Assembly: GCA_014529385.2 (NCBI GenBank)
Contig: CM043959.1
Location: 92,909,029-92,973,028 of the forward strand
Length of the DNA: 64,000 nucleotides
Origin: Adiantum capillus-veneris
Taxonomy: Eukaryota > Streptophyta > Polypodiopsida > Polypodiales > Pteridaceae
Reading direction: 5' to 3'
Positions 1-11,149 of the stretch are shown here, piece after piece (position 1 is the first letter of the stretch; the number at the start of each line of letters is the position of its first letter). The notes under the pieces are model-generated. The model worked only from the letters and a program-made list of their open reading frames with translations, was not told the origin of the DNA and made no database searches. The translations under genes and the position numbers were made by a program.

Positions 1-341
1 AGTGCACTATTGTTTTCCTATTTGAAAACGTTATCAGCCTCTATGGATGCCCCATTTAGATTGTGTCTAATCAAGGGAAACATTTTATCAATGATACAAT
101 GGAAATTTTGATGGAAATGCTCTCAATTAAGCATAGTAAATGAACTTCGTATTATCCCAGGTGCAATGGTCAAGCAGAGAGAAGTTACAAAACTATCAAA
201 AATATTCTACCAAGATTTTTCAGAAGGAGCCACACCAGTGGGATCTCAAGCTCCAGACTGATCTATGGCCCTAGAGAACAAGTTATAAAGTCACCACTGG
301 AATGACACCTTTCAGAATGGTGTATGGTACTGAAGCTGAAG
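1..341 (+). pseudogene. Ty3/gypsy integrase fragment, 5' part
   Basis: Translation in mixed frames gives degenerate integrase core text: an NGQAE-like stretch near 170, then KTIKNIL and a GTEAE motif at about 327-341. These match the late core of Ty3/gypsy integrases. The reading frame has stops and shifts, so it is dead. It stops abruptly at 341, where an LTR begins, and resumes at 4316 as VPIEF-like sequence. The two pieces are therefore one integrase split by a later insertion. The 5' part of the parent element lies outside the window. Confidence 0.75.
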
Positions 342-514
342 TGTCAAGCCGAGGGCTAGAGGGAAGGGCCCGACCTAGGGGAGTCAAGGACTTAGGCAAA
401 GGGCCGGATTGAAGGTGTGGATAGGGGATCCTATTAGGGCAAAGAGATATGGGCCCTCCTATAATAGGTTGGCTGGGAGGAGGATCCGGTATTCAGTCTC
501 CCTATGGTTTTTCA
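342..514 (+). repeat. 5' LTR of the 3.97 kb element
   Basis: Starts TGTCAAGCC and ends TTTTTCA. It matches 4148-4315 almost throughout, with scattered substitutions and a few small indels, which implies a moderately old insertion. Confidence 0.85.
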
Positions 515-515
515 T

Positions 516-527
516 TGGTATCAGAGC
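516..527 (+). promoter_or_regulatory. Primer-binding site (tRNA-iMet)
   Basis: TGGTATCAGAGC lies one base after the left LTR. This is the usual plant retrotransposon site complementary to the 3' end of initiator methionine tRNA. Confidence 0.85.
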
Positions 528-583
528 TCGGTGGAGGAGGGAGCAATGGAGGACGGGGAAGGTATTGCATGTTCGATGCATGT

Positions 584-584
<1 letters not shown>

Positions 585-660
<76 letters not shown>
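585..660. repeat. (CT)n microsatellite
   Basis: About 75 bp of uninterrupted CT dinucleotides just inside the element. Open frames through it are low-complexity Leu/Ser or Arg/Glu shadows, not genes. Confidence 0.95.
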
Positions 661-665
<5 letters not shown>

Positions 666-3600
666 CCATGGCGAGCATGGCCTCTTGGTTCGAGGAGAAG
701 GGACCCCGTTTGTCGATAGGGCACCAGAAAGAGCCCTTATTCGCAGATGGAAGGTTGTCAAAGCCATGATGAAGGGGCTGCGGGCATCAACCCTAACGAG
801 GGGAGGGTGTTGGGGGGCGATTTGATCCAAACCGCATGGAGTTGAGCTCCAGGAAATCGTCCTGAGCTGCTAAGTAATGATTGTCATTGGCCTGTGTGTA
901 CGGCAAGGTAACGCAGTCAGTGTTCTCTCTCTCCTACTCCCCAGCAAGTACCAAGTTCACCATAGCCAATTATACGGTGAGTTTATTCACAAAGAGTTTT
1001 AGGGAGGGTGACCAGAAGCAATTCCCCGAAAATCGATCTCAACCTTGGATATGAAATCAAAGAGCACCCACGGGGAAAAAAACCGTCCGTATGCCTCGAA
1101 CTGTCTTTCATTCCAGTGAATCACACTTGAAAAGGTTTGCAGCCAAGAATTTGTAATTGATCCTTGCTTTAAGCTTCACCATGAGTTGCTGTCAACACAC
1201 AACAACACTAAAAATAATCTAGATCAAGGACTTAATTCAAAGGAAAAGTGATATCATTAAGTCACACTGGTCGTCACAACCACATACACAGTAGGTGGGT
1301 CAGCCTGTGACTTGTTCGTGTTTTTCTGTTACCTCTCTTGATGAGAGAGTCATAGCAAAAAATTGTTGCACGCTTATATGATAAGCTGCACTCTACGCAT
1401 AAGATGCACACGAGCACAGGCACAACATATACAAAGTAGTCACTTAAGGAAAGTTCCTCAGCCCAGCATTCTCTCTCTCTCTCTCTTTCTTAGTTCTCTC
1501 AAAGAATAAATAAAACTTTTTCAGAATCTTTTGATACATGGTTTTCTTGTGAGTCAGCCTGAGCCAAGGTGCTCTAACTCTCAGCTAGAAATTGGGCAAG
1601 ACGCCACCCAAATTAGTCTTCATTGGTTTGTCGATTGACCACTAATTTTCATGAGGGCTATGAGTCACACACACTGGCTAAGAATCAATGTTAGATCTTG
1701 GGTAAGACCCAATTGTTAGCATTCCTTGGGTGAATGTTCTTAAGATTAAACATATCTACCCAGTGGAGTACACATAGACATTAATGGACAAGCAAGAGTC
1801 TTGTCATTATGGATGTTTAGGGTGTCATTTTTGCACTACATGTTTTCAGTGAGATGCTCGTGTTGAGTTTTTGATAACCATAAACTCACATTAGCTGATC
1901 TCTCCCATGAAGTCTAGATGGAGTAAACCGTTGTGACAGAATGGATGTCCATAAGCGCTAGGCATTTCACATGTGTTGATATCCCGCTCTCTCTATAGCA
2001 CTACAAGTGTTTATGGAAGCACAGTTTTGGGGTAAGACCCAGCATGTGTTTACTCAATCATCCCATAGGCATTGAGGATAACATTTTGATCTATTCCCGT
2101 TATATTTTGAAGGAAAAAATTCCGCAATCTACCACAGGGTAGTGGACAAATTCAACTTTTTAAGTTGATTCCTCTCATTCTGTACACGGTTGACTACCTG
2201 CTAGTTGAGGAGTTTCTACAAAGGGTCTTACCAAGGGGTTTGACTACGTAAATTATAACCAACGGGTTTGGATTGTGAAGGCAACATTAAGGGTTTCCAG
2301 TGCAATGTTGCTTGGTTTTTTCACAGGTGGGTAGCGTGCTCCTCTGCATTTGAATACGAGTAAGTGAACATTAAGTTCAACTCTTTAGGTATGCATCTAT
2401 TGATTTGGTGTTATTCCATTTTTTAGTATGTTTTGCTTGGGTTTTTCAAGTCATGTAAATACGCTAGAATGTTTCATAGACATGTCATGGGCATGTCGAA
2501 ACAAAGCATTTTGGACCGTCGTATCCCATATATTTTTTTGCATTATGCTGTTATGAATCCACATGTAGGGTTCGATTTGGCACATGTTGTCACATGGGAT
2601 ACAACATGGTCTAGGAACTCCAACAGTTTGGTTTAGACATTGTGGAGCAAGTCTAATGAGGGTCCCTCTCACTCCCATCGTAGAATGTTTGCAATTACCT
2701 CCATACATAAGAACATCTTGTACTTGTAGGATGTTCTTTTTTCAGACATTCTTAGTTGAGACATATTCCACATGTGGCGAATATGATTCTCTGGGACTGA
2801 CACTTGGACCCACTATTTCAAGTATGTTTCATGACAAAGTCCCTAGGTGCTGTTCAAATTTTTTTTCTAGACCATTTTCAGCATGACGTATCAAGAGAAA
2901 TTTCGGTGGCCAGAAATTGCGGATACTTAGAATGACTTGTTCAAGTACAAGTACTCCTAAACAACATTAAAGATGGTTGTTTATACATAGGGAAAGGCTC
3001 TGAGTTGTTACTGCAAAAGTTTCATTGTTTGTCCCTAGAAGTGATTCATGTTTCACCTTCTATTATGGTTCAAACATTTCAGCAAGACTTGAAAATGATT
3101 GCAACTGAAAGTATTTAGTTTCTTTTTAGAACTATTTACATTCATCTTTACTGTGTGCTATGCACATCACATTGGCCATAAGTATTGGCAAGGATGATCA
3201 TGGATATCCACGTTCGGATCTATTTTTTGCTAAATGCATGCACACTAGGTGTTATGGGCCCTAGTGTTTAGCAAAAGCTGATTTGGAATGGCATGCGTAT
3301 TCATCAAGTTGTTGCTTATGAATCATTTTGCACTCTATGTGCAATATCTATATGAGATTACTTTTGGGTCTACCAATCACCAACAGAGGTCATGGCTCGG
3401 TTTGGGTGCTTGTGGATTTTTCAAGTTAACCACGATGGTTATTCCACACATTGTTGATATATTGTACGATATTGTGATCCCCATTTACGAGTCATCTGGG
3501 AAGACTGTCTATAAACCGTGGGGGAAACACACCTCAGTATGATCAGCTATCCAAGGGGATAGGCAGATTACAAAGTGTAATCTTGTGCTAAAGGATATGC

Positions 3601-4131
3601 AAAGTGTGTACATTAGCACCAAGCAATCCAATTAATAAGCATTTATTGCTCTACTTTGAGTTTTCTTACCATCAGATAAAGCATGTTTGCGATTAGGTTT
3701 AGTCTCTTCATGTATAAGTCAGGTTCTCAACCTTCAACACTAGTTACAATGGGGTTGTTTACTGATGAAATTAGAGAACAAGTCAAGGAATTACACTTGG
3801 TTAATGAGTAATATCAGCAAGTTACCTTCATGTAAAGTGAAAAGCATTACGCTTTTAGGTAAATCTTTGTTGTGATAACTCGTTTAGCATGCTCATGTGC
3901 GTTTTAAATGGAGTCTACACACTATGATTGGATTGGAACTAGTAACACAAGATGGTTGCAAATGGATAACAATGTGCAAAATAAATATGTTATTCTTGAT
4001 TATATTGGACCTCCTACTGCACCATGTTTTGATCAAACAAACAATAGGATCCATGAGGTATACCACTAAGGAAAAAATTAGTGTTCTTAGGAAGATCCTA
4101 CCACTTTTGTTTTCAAGGAGGAAAGCACTTC

Positions 4132-4147
4132 TCCAAGGGGGGAGTAA
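4132..4147 (+). promoter_or_regulatory. Polypurine tract of the 3.97 kb element
   Basis: A purine run with a GGGGGG core ends immediately before the TGTC of the right LTR, in the position expected for plus-strand priming. Confidence 0.75.
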
Positions 4148-4315
4148 TGTCAGGCCAAGGTCTAGAGGATAGGGCCCGACCTAGGGGAGTCATGGACCTA
4201 GGCAAAGGACTGAAGGTGTGGACAGGGGATCCAGTTAGGGTAAAGGGCCATGGGCCCTCCTATAATAGGTTGGCTGGGAGGAGGATCCGATATTCAGTCT
4301 CCCTGTGGTCTTTCA
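4148..4315 (+). repeat. 3' LTR of the 3.97 kb element
   Basis: Starts TGTCAGGCC and ends CTTTCA. It is followed by TGTAG, the partner of TGAAG before the left LTR. Confidence 0.85.
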
Positions 4316-4900
4316 TGTAGTGCCTATTGAATTTGTGATTCCCAGTCTCAGAATGGTGGTGGAATATGGATTAGATTTTAACCATAATCTTAAACATACA
4401 TTGGAGGAATTAGTGGACTTGGATGAGTTATGACAAAGAGCCATGCTAGAATAGGATATTGTTCAGCAACACATAAAGCACTGGCATGATAGAAGAATCA
4501 AGGTTAGGGAGTTCCAGAAGGGACACTTAGTTTAACTTTATCAGTCCAAACTGGGGCCTAAGAAATCAAATTTAAAGATAGCTTGGGCTGGTCCATATGA
4601 AATTGATTGGGTATTTTCCAATGGCACAGTGAGGTTGAAGGACTTATCTAAATTATTACTGCCAAGTGTTTGTAATGGGGCCAAGATCAAGTTAGATTAT
4701 TCTAATGAAAAAGAGACCTCTAGAGGAGATGATACTGGTATTTTGGGTACTGATTACCAAGGAATTTCAGACCCAATCATTCTAGATCTCTTCCATGTCA
4801 AACCAGTACAAGAACCAGTGATAGTGCTAGTAAAGTCTCAGAGTGACAAACCAATGCCAGTGACAAAGCTAGTAGAGTTTCAGAGTTAGTACCAATTCCT
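4316..4900 (+). pseudogene. Ty3/gypsy integrase fragment, 3' part
   Basis: Continues the integrase broken at 341. A VPIEFVIPSLRM-like stretch comes first, then a region with in-frame stops, then a GPYEI..VFSNGTVRLKDL motif near 4590-4650. The last motif is typical of the integrase C-terminus in gypsy elements. It ends in unalignable sequence near 4900. It is degenerate and non-functional. The parent element is probably Tat-like if the accessory ORFs downstream belong to it, but that link is inference. Confidence 0.75.
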
Positions 4901-5273
4901 ATGGTGAAAAGGGCCAATGGGAATGAATGTGATGATTGTTAAAGAGATTATGGAACAAAATGGCCAATGCATGTGTGCCACATCACCAATTGTGCACACA
5001 ACTCTAGGAATGGTAAGTAGTGGAGCTTTTATGGCGCATACGCGTATAACAGTAAGGCATGTGGGCATTCTTCCTCACAAGTCTCCTGTACGATGATTAC
5101 CTACTATTACACACTCTCCATCACCAAACTCTAAAGACTCTTCACTACAACCAAAAACCTTCTTTTCAGAAGACTCTATTGGTCCCTATCTGTCCCTACC
5201 CGACACACCTTGCTGCGGATTTGAATATACAAGTAAGTATTTCTCCTCTACAGATTTGCCATCGTTGCAATGT
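4901..5273. other. No gene seen
   Basis: Between the integrase remnant and the next decayed ORF I see only short frames without recognisable features. It may be untranslated spacer of the old retroelement. Confidence 0.4.
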
Positions 5274-6360
5274 ATGGGTAGAAAGAAAGTGTCAAAGAAG
5301 ATACAAGATACAATGGCTGAAAACGCAGAAGTCATCACTTCTCCTCAAGCCTCCCTACCACTTATCCCACATAGCAAGAGACAGAGATATGTGTTTACTG
5401 AGTAGGCAGAATCGCTGCTGCAGTTATGGGATTTTCATGTGGTTTTACAGGCTACGAAGTTGGATTTTGACATAGTCATTATCAAATAGGTTCTTGATTC
5501 TTTTAAGGCTGAGGAAGGCAGTGCCATTGTTAATGGAGTAAAAATAACAGCAACACTTGAAGACACTACTTATGCTTTCAAAATGCCCAACGAGAAAAAA
5601 CCAACCATGGCATCTGCAGAGCAGAGAACTCTGGCTCTGAAGAAGGATGAAGCAGCCAAAAAGAAAAGGAAGGCTGGTGCAAAGGGGTTCCAGTAGTAGG
5701 ACTAGATGTCCCCTCAGCCTACGGGTTTTTTGCTGAGGCTGTCAGCTTGAAGAACAATCCCACATATGTGTCAAAGAAGGTGTTTGCCATGCTGCTCGCA
5801 AAAAGTCTGAATGCTAACGCCAAAATCAATCTAAGCCAGATATTTTCTCACAATGTTTTATAGCAAACTACGAAGCTAGAATATCAGAGTGTATTCAAAG
5901 CTTGGTATATCTGGAAATGTTTGTACTGGGCTATTTCTCCAGAAGCCTCTTTCCAGGTAAAGATGGCTTGGGGTCCGAAGACCATTCTAATCAATAACAA
6001 TGTAGAGCTATCCTCAGATGAAGAGGATCAGGGCAATCAATTGGCCACAATTGGACAGAAGAGAAAGGCCTGTCAGACAGATACATCGTGATGGATGTCA
6101 GCACAATGAGAACTCACCTAATAAGATTTGTCAGCTAAAGAGGAAGCTCAATCCACAGGCGCGTGGAAGCAAGCATAGGGTGTCAACCTACACTCTCAAC
6201 CTACACTCGACCAACTCCTAACTAATTCCTACAAAGGTCTCTACCCAATGTCTAAGCTACAGCCTTCAGGAGTGCATAAGAGGAGATTTCCTACAATGCT
6301 TACAAGAGCCAAATACCCATCAAACGATCTTGAAATGCCACAGAACTTGAAGGAGACCCT
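5274..6360 (+). pseudogene. Decayed retroelement accessory ORF (plant transposon-protein-like)
   Basis: From an ATG at 5274 a frame runs to about 5698, with two in-frame TAG codons near 5403 and 5489. It then shifts frame near 5690 and continues to roughly 6060 or beyond with further stops. The readable text includes LWDFHVVLQATKLDFDIV and a lysine-rich stretch (AAKKKRKAGAKG), then YGFFAEAVSLKNNPTYVSKK. The style, a helical globular domain followed by a basic acidic-rich tail, resembles additional ORFs of large plant gypsy elements. I cannot name a family. It lies on the same strand as, and just downstream of, the integrase remnant. Confidence 0.45.
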
Positions 6361-6951
6361 ACTAACACCAATAGTTTGCTCTCCCTAAGGTCCGTGAACC
6401 AAAATCCCAACCCTAAACACTCGATGCAAAATCACGTAGGATGTCTGGCCAAAATTTGCAGGTCATCGTTTCCAAAAACTAAAGTGCCTAATGTGTAGCT
6501 CTTCTCAATGCGAACTCGTGTATATGCTGAAATGCAAAAACAGACAACATATGCTCACCGAATCACTAGATGAAGCTCGTGGGTGGAGCTCGCAAAACCG
6601 GACCGTACGCGCGCAATGTAGGTATTGGCGCGTAGCTCTCGTCGGGGGCAACACGCTACACTTCTCCACACTCAATTCTGACCACAGGTGCGCGTGTAGC
6701 GTCAAGATGAAGCTCTTACTCTCTCTCGTACACAGTACGCTCACTCACAGACTTCAAATTTTTTTAAAATGACAAAAGGTTTTTCATTAAAGTCAAAAAG
6801 TGGTATACATACCTTACAATTCTCAAACCCAAATGTTCCAATTTAATCATCTACTCAATCTAAATGTCAAAACTGGGATACAATCTGGAAACTTCTGTAA
6901 GTCTCAATATTTACAAAGGTGAAATGTCGGGTTTTCTCAATAAATGAATAA
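6361..6951. other. No gene seen
   Basis: No supported coding frame. It contains a GC-richer stretch around 6590-6680 with several GCGCG-type dinucleotide clusters and then AT-rich sequence. It separates two converging decayed ORFs. Confidence 0.4.
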
Positions 6952-9900
6952 TTACAAGAATATAATCTTCCACCGAGTAGTCATTTTCCGTAGGGTGTGT
7001 CCATCTTCAGGCAAGCCAGTGAACAATTTAATGCCGCCTGTTAGGGTTTTCACCATGTATTGCTCACTTATTCTCTCTCTTTCCTTCAAGCTTGGCAGCT
7101 TCGGGTAATTTAGCCAATTAGGTTGGCTTCTTTGCAATAGCTCATGGGCCTTCCACGTCCGTATCCTTGGTAAAGGGCAGAAACTTAGGTTATCTCTGAT
7201 GACTTTAGGTGCCTCTACCAGATGAATTAGATACTGTGGATATTTTGTTAGCCATGCCTTTCTCCACTTGGGTTGAGAGTCGACTATCAACTTTACCCCT
7301 TCAGGCTTGGAGATGTCTGATTTGTACATTGGCAATGTTGGCTCCTCTCTGATCCGGCTGTAAATTGTGGCAGCTTCATATTTCAGTAGAGGATATGGGA
7401 GAGAGGGCTATAGCCATTCACGTCGAAGGTTGTTGGCATCTATTTTATGAATAGTCACTGACTTAAAGATCCTCTGCTCCCATTCCAAACCTTCTCTGGC
7501 TGTGTCTTTGACTGCTGCTTCTATTGCCCTTTGCAGCTTCTCTTGTTCTTCTTGTGTCAGATCTTGTGGCTCTTGAGAGGGTCCTACAAGGATTTCCTCT
7601 TGCATGGTGGTGTCCACATGATCTGTCACATTCTCTAAGTCTATTCCCTCCATGGCTTCTGGTCCGATGCTAAACTAATCTTCTGTTTGTTGATGGCCTC
7701 TCAGCTCTTCTTTTTGCTTCTGAAATGTCTTCTTTTCTATTTCATCTTGTTCTCCCATATTCACAAGGAGGTCGTTTAGATCTACGTTTATCTTTTCCAC
7801 CTCTTCGAGCTTTCTCTTGATGGTTTCTAGCTCATTCTTCATTGCTTTGTGCTCTTCTTCCATGCGGGTTTGCATGACCACTGACCCCTCGGCCATTATC
7901 AGCCTCTTCTTTTTCTCTAAGGTTAACTCCTTTTGAAGTTCTTTCATTTGTTCTTCATAAAGCTCCATCTCTGAAGTGGTGTGAGTCGAGTTAGCAGTTG
8001 GATGGTTTGATCTTTGACTTTCATCTGGTCTTTAAGCTCTATTACCTCATCTTGGCTCGCCTCATTCTCTAGCTCTGCCCGTAGCCGTTGGATGGTTTGA
8101 TCTTTGAATTTCATCTAGTCTTTAAGCTCTATTACCTCATCCTGGCTCACCTCATTCTCTAGCTCTGCCTTTTGCTTGGAATTTCTTAGTGTTTCCACTT
8201 CCTTGGATTCTTCAGCAAGTTGGAGGGTTAGGTTGTCCCTTTCCCTCTCTGCATCTGTGAATGACTTGCTGATTTTTCTGTATTCTTCCTTAGCTTTTGA
8301 AATCTTTGATCTGCTGCCTGATTTTCTTGTTCCATCTCCTGGCATCTTTGTAATGCCTTGGCCACACTGGCTTGCAACTCGGCTTCTTTCTCTATATGCT
8401 CTCTGCTTGGTCTTTTTAGTGTGTCCACTTCAGCTTTTATCTGCACTTCGATGGTGAGATTAGCAATCTCTCTTTCCGTGGCCATTGATTGTGCCATGAG
8501 CACGGTTAGTTTACGCATCACCATGTCCCAGTCATTGGTAGGTGGCTGCAGGTCCACTGTATCAGTGGCCATCTCTTTCAGTTCCACTAACCGCAGGCTT
8601 TGCTTCTGTTGCGTGGGTTGTGTGCTTGCTAACTCAAAAGCCAATGTAGCTACCTCTTCTCTTGAGTAATCCACAGCTAATAGATCAAGAAATGTGCTGA
8701 AATTCTTTTCTTCTGGATCTATCTTTTCCTTTTTCTATTCATCCTCTTCTTGTTGCTCTTGCTCTTGGCTCTTTTCTTGTTGAAAATCTTCTTGTTCCTC
8801 CTCCTTTTTTTGGGTTTGTGGAGGGCTACGAGGAGGTGGTGATGGCGGTGGGCTGGACTCCGAGCTTGATGGTGGAGTTGGTGGCTTCTTCTTGAAGTCC
8901 CCGTCCGCCTTGGTCTTCCACTCTCTTTCCTAGCCTTCCTGCTCTTCTAGCAGTTGCCGTCGTACTTCATCCACTTCTTCTTCTGTAAATGGGATGTTCG
9001 GGATGTTTTCTGTCGTAGCATCTAGGATCTCAAAATTTTTGATGTAATCTTCAAACCTATCTCTATGCACCCTTCGGGATGATCCCGACATGGCTTCCAA
9101 GGACGGCTTCCATAGCTCGCTCAAATCTCCCTTGAGGGCTCTTTTTGCTCTGAAGCTTTCCATTAATCTTTCTAACCGTGCCGCTTTCTATGATTTTGTC
9201 TCTTTGATCGGCACTTGTACATTTTCCTTCTTTCCCTTCTTCAACTCTGGCTGCTCTTCTTGCACAGTCTCTAACTGGCGCTTCAATTGTGTGGCAACTC
9301 TGGGTGCTTTGGGTGGTTCATCCTCTTTATCTTCCTTGAGCCTTAGCGAGTCATTCTGCGATGGAGGGTCAGGCCATCTTCCCTTGGCGTGCAATGCCCC
9401 ATAAACCACTTTCGTTATTAGCTCGCCCGGCACAATGTAGGTGGGGTTCTTGTTGCCCATCTTCACCAGATTATCATGGATATAGGCAACATAGTTGATC
9501 ACCTTTTGCTTGCTCTTCTGCATTGCCCAGGTGAATGTGGTGGCAATGGCTACAGGCGGCATTCTGTACTTTTGTGGCCGCTTTGTACACATATGGAAAT
9601 ACTGGTTATAAAGCTGGCTCATGATTACCACTTTAGGGTTTGCAATGTCTTCAAAGGTGTAGTTGCTCTTCTTTTCAGTGTACACCTTGACTTCATCTTG
9701 GCGCTTTGTCACACTATCCCCTTTGTTGGAGATGTCTAGTGCGGCTGCCACTACTCTCTGTGTGATTACAGTCACAGTGTCCAGCTTACCCTGCATGTCA
9801 GTAACTCTGGCCACTCCATCTTCTTTGATAGTGGTCACAAATTCCCATACTCTTTTTATGTCAATTGCTGCTGGCACAACTTCAAAATAGTTATGGAGAT

Positions 9901-10183
9901 CTATCTTCTCCAGGTACTTTGCCATCTTGCTTCTGACAAACTCATTGAGCTCATGAGGTAGCATGGGTAGCTCTATTGCATTTCCTTCTAGATCCTTGAA
10001 CACGCCTTGGTAGATCTTGAGATCACTTGACTCTAGCAAATCCTCCTGAATCCACGTGTTGGTTGGATTCAGAGTTCCTTCTGGGATGATAAATGGCTCT
10101 ACTTCTTCCAAGTAATCTTTTATTGTCATCCTTTTCTTCTTGGCCGGTGATTTTGCGGCTGCCATAGATACTGTTGCACTCAC
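6952..10183 (-). pseudogene. Long coiled-coil retroelement-type ORF, broken by six TAG stops
   Basis: A reading frame starts at an ATG at 10183 (MSATVSMAAAKSPAKKKR). The first 331 codons form a globular domain with motifs such as VWEFVTTIKEDGVARV and the TFTWAMQKSKQKVINY region. It resembles the plant transposon-protein domain found in accessory ORFs of big gypsy elements. A Pro/Ser and Glu/Gln-rich linker follows (about 8900-8740), then a long Lys/Glu/Leu heptad region typical of coiled coil (about 8700-7690). In-frame stops are all TAG: 9188-9190, 8930-8932, 8735-8737, 8115-8117, 7675-7677 and 7408-7410. Frameshifts occur near 8310 and 8000. A short internal duplication (about 8020-8090 and 8095-8165) shows CAG in one copy where the other has TAG. 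It is dead as it stands. Its role is unknown. Confidence 0.6.
8020..8165 (-). repeat. Tandem duplication inside the coiled-coil ORF
   Basis: Two copies of about 75 bp, one near 8020-8090 and one near 8095-8165, encode nearly the same DEVIELKDQMK-type stretch. Where one has CAG the other has TAG, which gives direct evidence for a C-to-T change creating a stop. Confidence 0.8.
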
Positions 10184-10189
10184 TAGTCC

Positions 10190-11149
10190 GAAGTCAGCAT
10201 TTTTTTCATATCAGCTGGAGAAACTGAGTTTTAACTATCCAAATGACTTGAAAATTGAAAATAAAACTTAAAAGGAACTTGGGAAACCCCACATGTGCTC
10301 ACAATATCATTCTGGCAAAAAATTATCATTTAGATATCCTACGCGTAGGATGTCTTTTTCATCAGTTTTTGGTGAAGCTTGACAGGTTGATGGCCCTTGA
10401 CCTGTTGAACATGGCTATGTGATTGGAATTGGGTTTGGGCATCAAAAAGTGCATTTTTGGGCAGATTCAATCTTTAGGCTCACAAATTGTGTAGGATGTC
10501 CTCAACAGGTGGCAAATGAGGTTCAAATGAGTTGAAATTTGATATATGGGCTCCTTTCACCATGGTAATGGCTCTCATGATGTCATTTCTTGCACAGAAG
10601 GTCAAAATCATGCTGGAGACATCCTACGTGTAGGATGTCTTTCTCATCAAAATTGCTTGAGATTTGTTCTGTGGGTAGCCCTTGGCATGTGGGTAGCCCT
10701 TGGCATGTGGAACATGGCCCTGCTCTTGGATTTTGATTTGGACAAGAATTGGTGTTGGTAAGAGCATGTGTAGTGATTTTAGAACCAAAAAGTACATCTT
10801 GGATGTGTTGGGGGCCAAAAGTGATGGGAATGGATGGAAACTTGATATATGAGCTCTTGAAGGTGATATGAAGGGATCTGGAATTGAAAAACAAAGACCA
10901 TATTAGGTAAAGTGGGAAAATCCCAATTCCCAGGTTGGACAACTTTCAATATATCATGTACAAAATATAGAGATTTTGTCAAAAAATTGAGTTTTCTTAA
11001 GGTCTCATTCCACTTTATGCACATACAATACACAATGAAAACAACTAAAATACCATGGTTTCAATCAATTGGATTATTAGGAGACGAGTATATTGCATCC
11101 ATTATCGTTGTCTATGTTCTACTGTCCTACCTACAACTTATCTCAACAT
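10190..11149. other. Intergenic stretch with repeated palindromes
   Basis: No gene supported. It contains a perfect 16-bp palindrome at 10336-10351 (ATCCTACGCGTAGGAT), a near copy at 10621-10636, and a related half-site near 10491. Similar text surrounds the copies (a CATGGCCC..TTGGAATT-like stretch follows each at comparable distance), so this may be an old tandem duplication of about 285 bp. A short direct repeat GGGTAGCCCTTGGCATGT occurs twice at about 10673-10708. Confidence 0.55.

Larger units (their letters stand above)
515..4147. other. Non-coding interior of the LARD-like element
   Basis: Contains no supported gene. It holds a long CT microsatellite, a shorter CT tract near 1470-1488, and only short ORFs without recognisable domains. 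The right end carries a G-rich tract just before the 3' LTR. Confidence 0.6.
342..4315 (+). mobile_element. Non-autonomous LTR retrotransposon (LARD-like), 3.97 kb
   Basis: Two direct repeats of about 170 bp (342-514 and 4148-4315) start TGTC and end TTCA. A primer-binding site complementary to initiator-Met tRNA follows the left LTR, and a purine-rich tract precedes the right one. The flanking 5-mers are TGAAG (337-341) and TGTAG (4316-4320), a TSD with one later mutation. Deleting the element and one TSD restores the host integrase frame across the site. The 3.6 kb interior has no ORF over 100 codons and no recognisable gag or pol domain, so the element must have been mobilised in trans. 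Confidence 0.85.

Noticed and set aside
516-527. tRNA gene signal at the TGGTATCAGAGC sites
   Set aside because: Only the 12-base primer-binding complement is present, with no tRNA fold; same for 14571 and 53080.
449-830. ORFs rich in Leu/Ser or Arg/Glu on both strands
   Set aside because: They are translations of the CT microsatellite and carry no domain.
2433-2886. Short ORFs inside the LARD-like element
   Set aside because: All at or below 100 codons, overlapping on both strands, without motifs or retroelement similarity that I can see.
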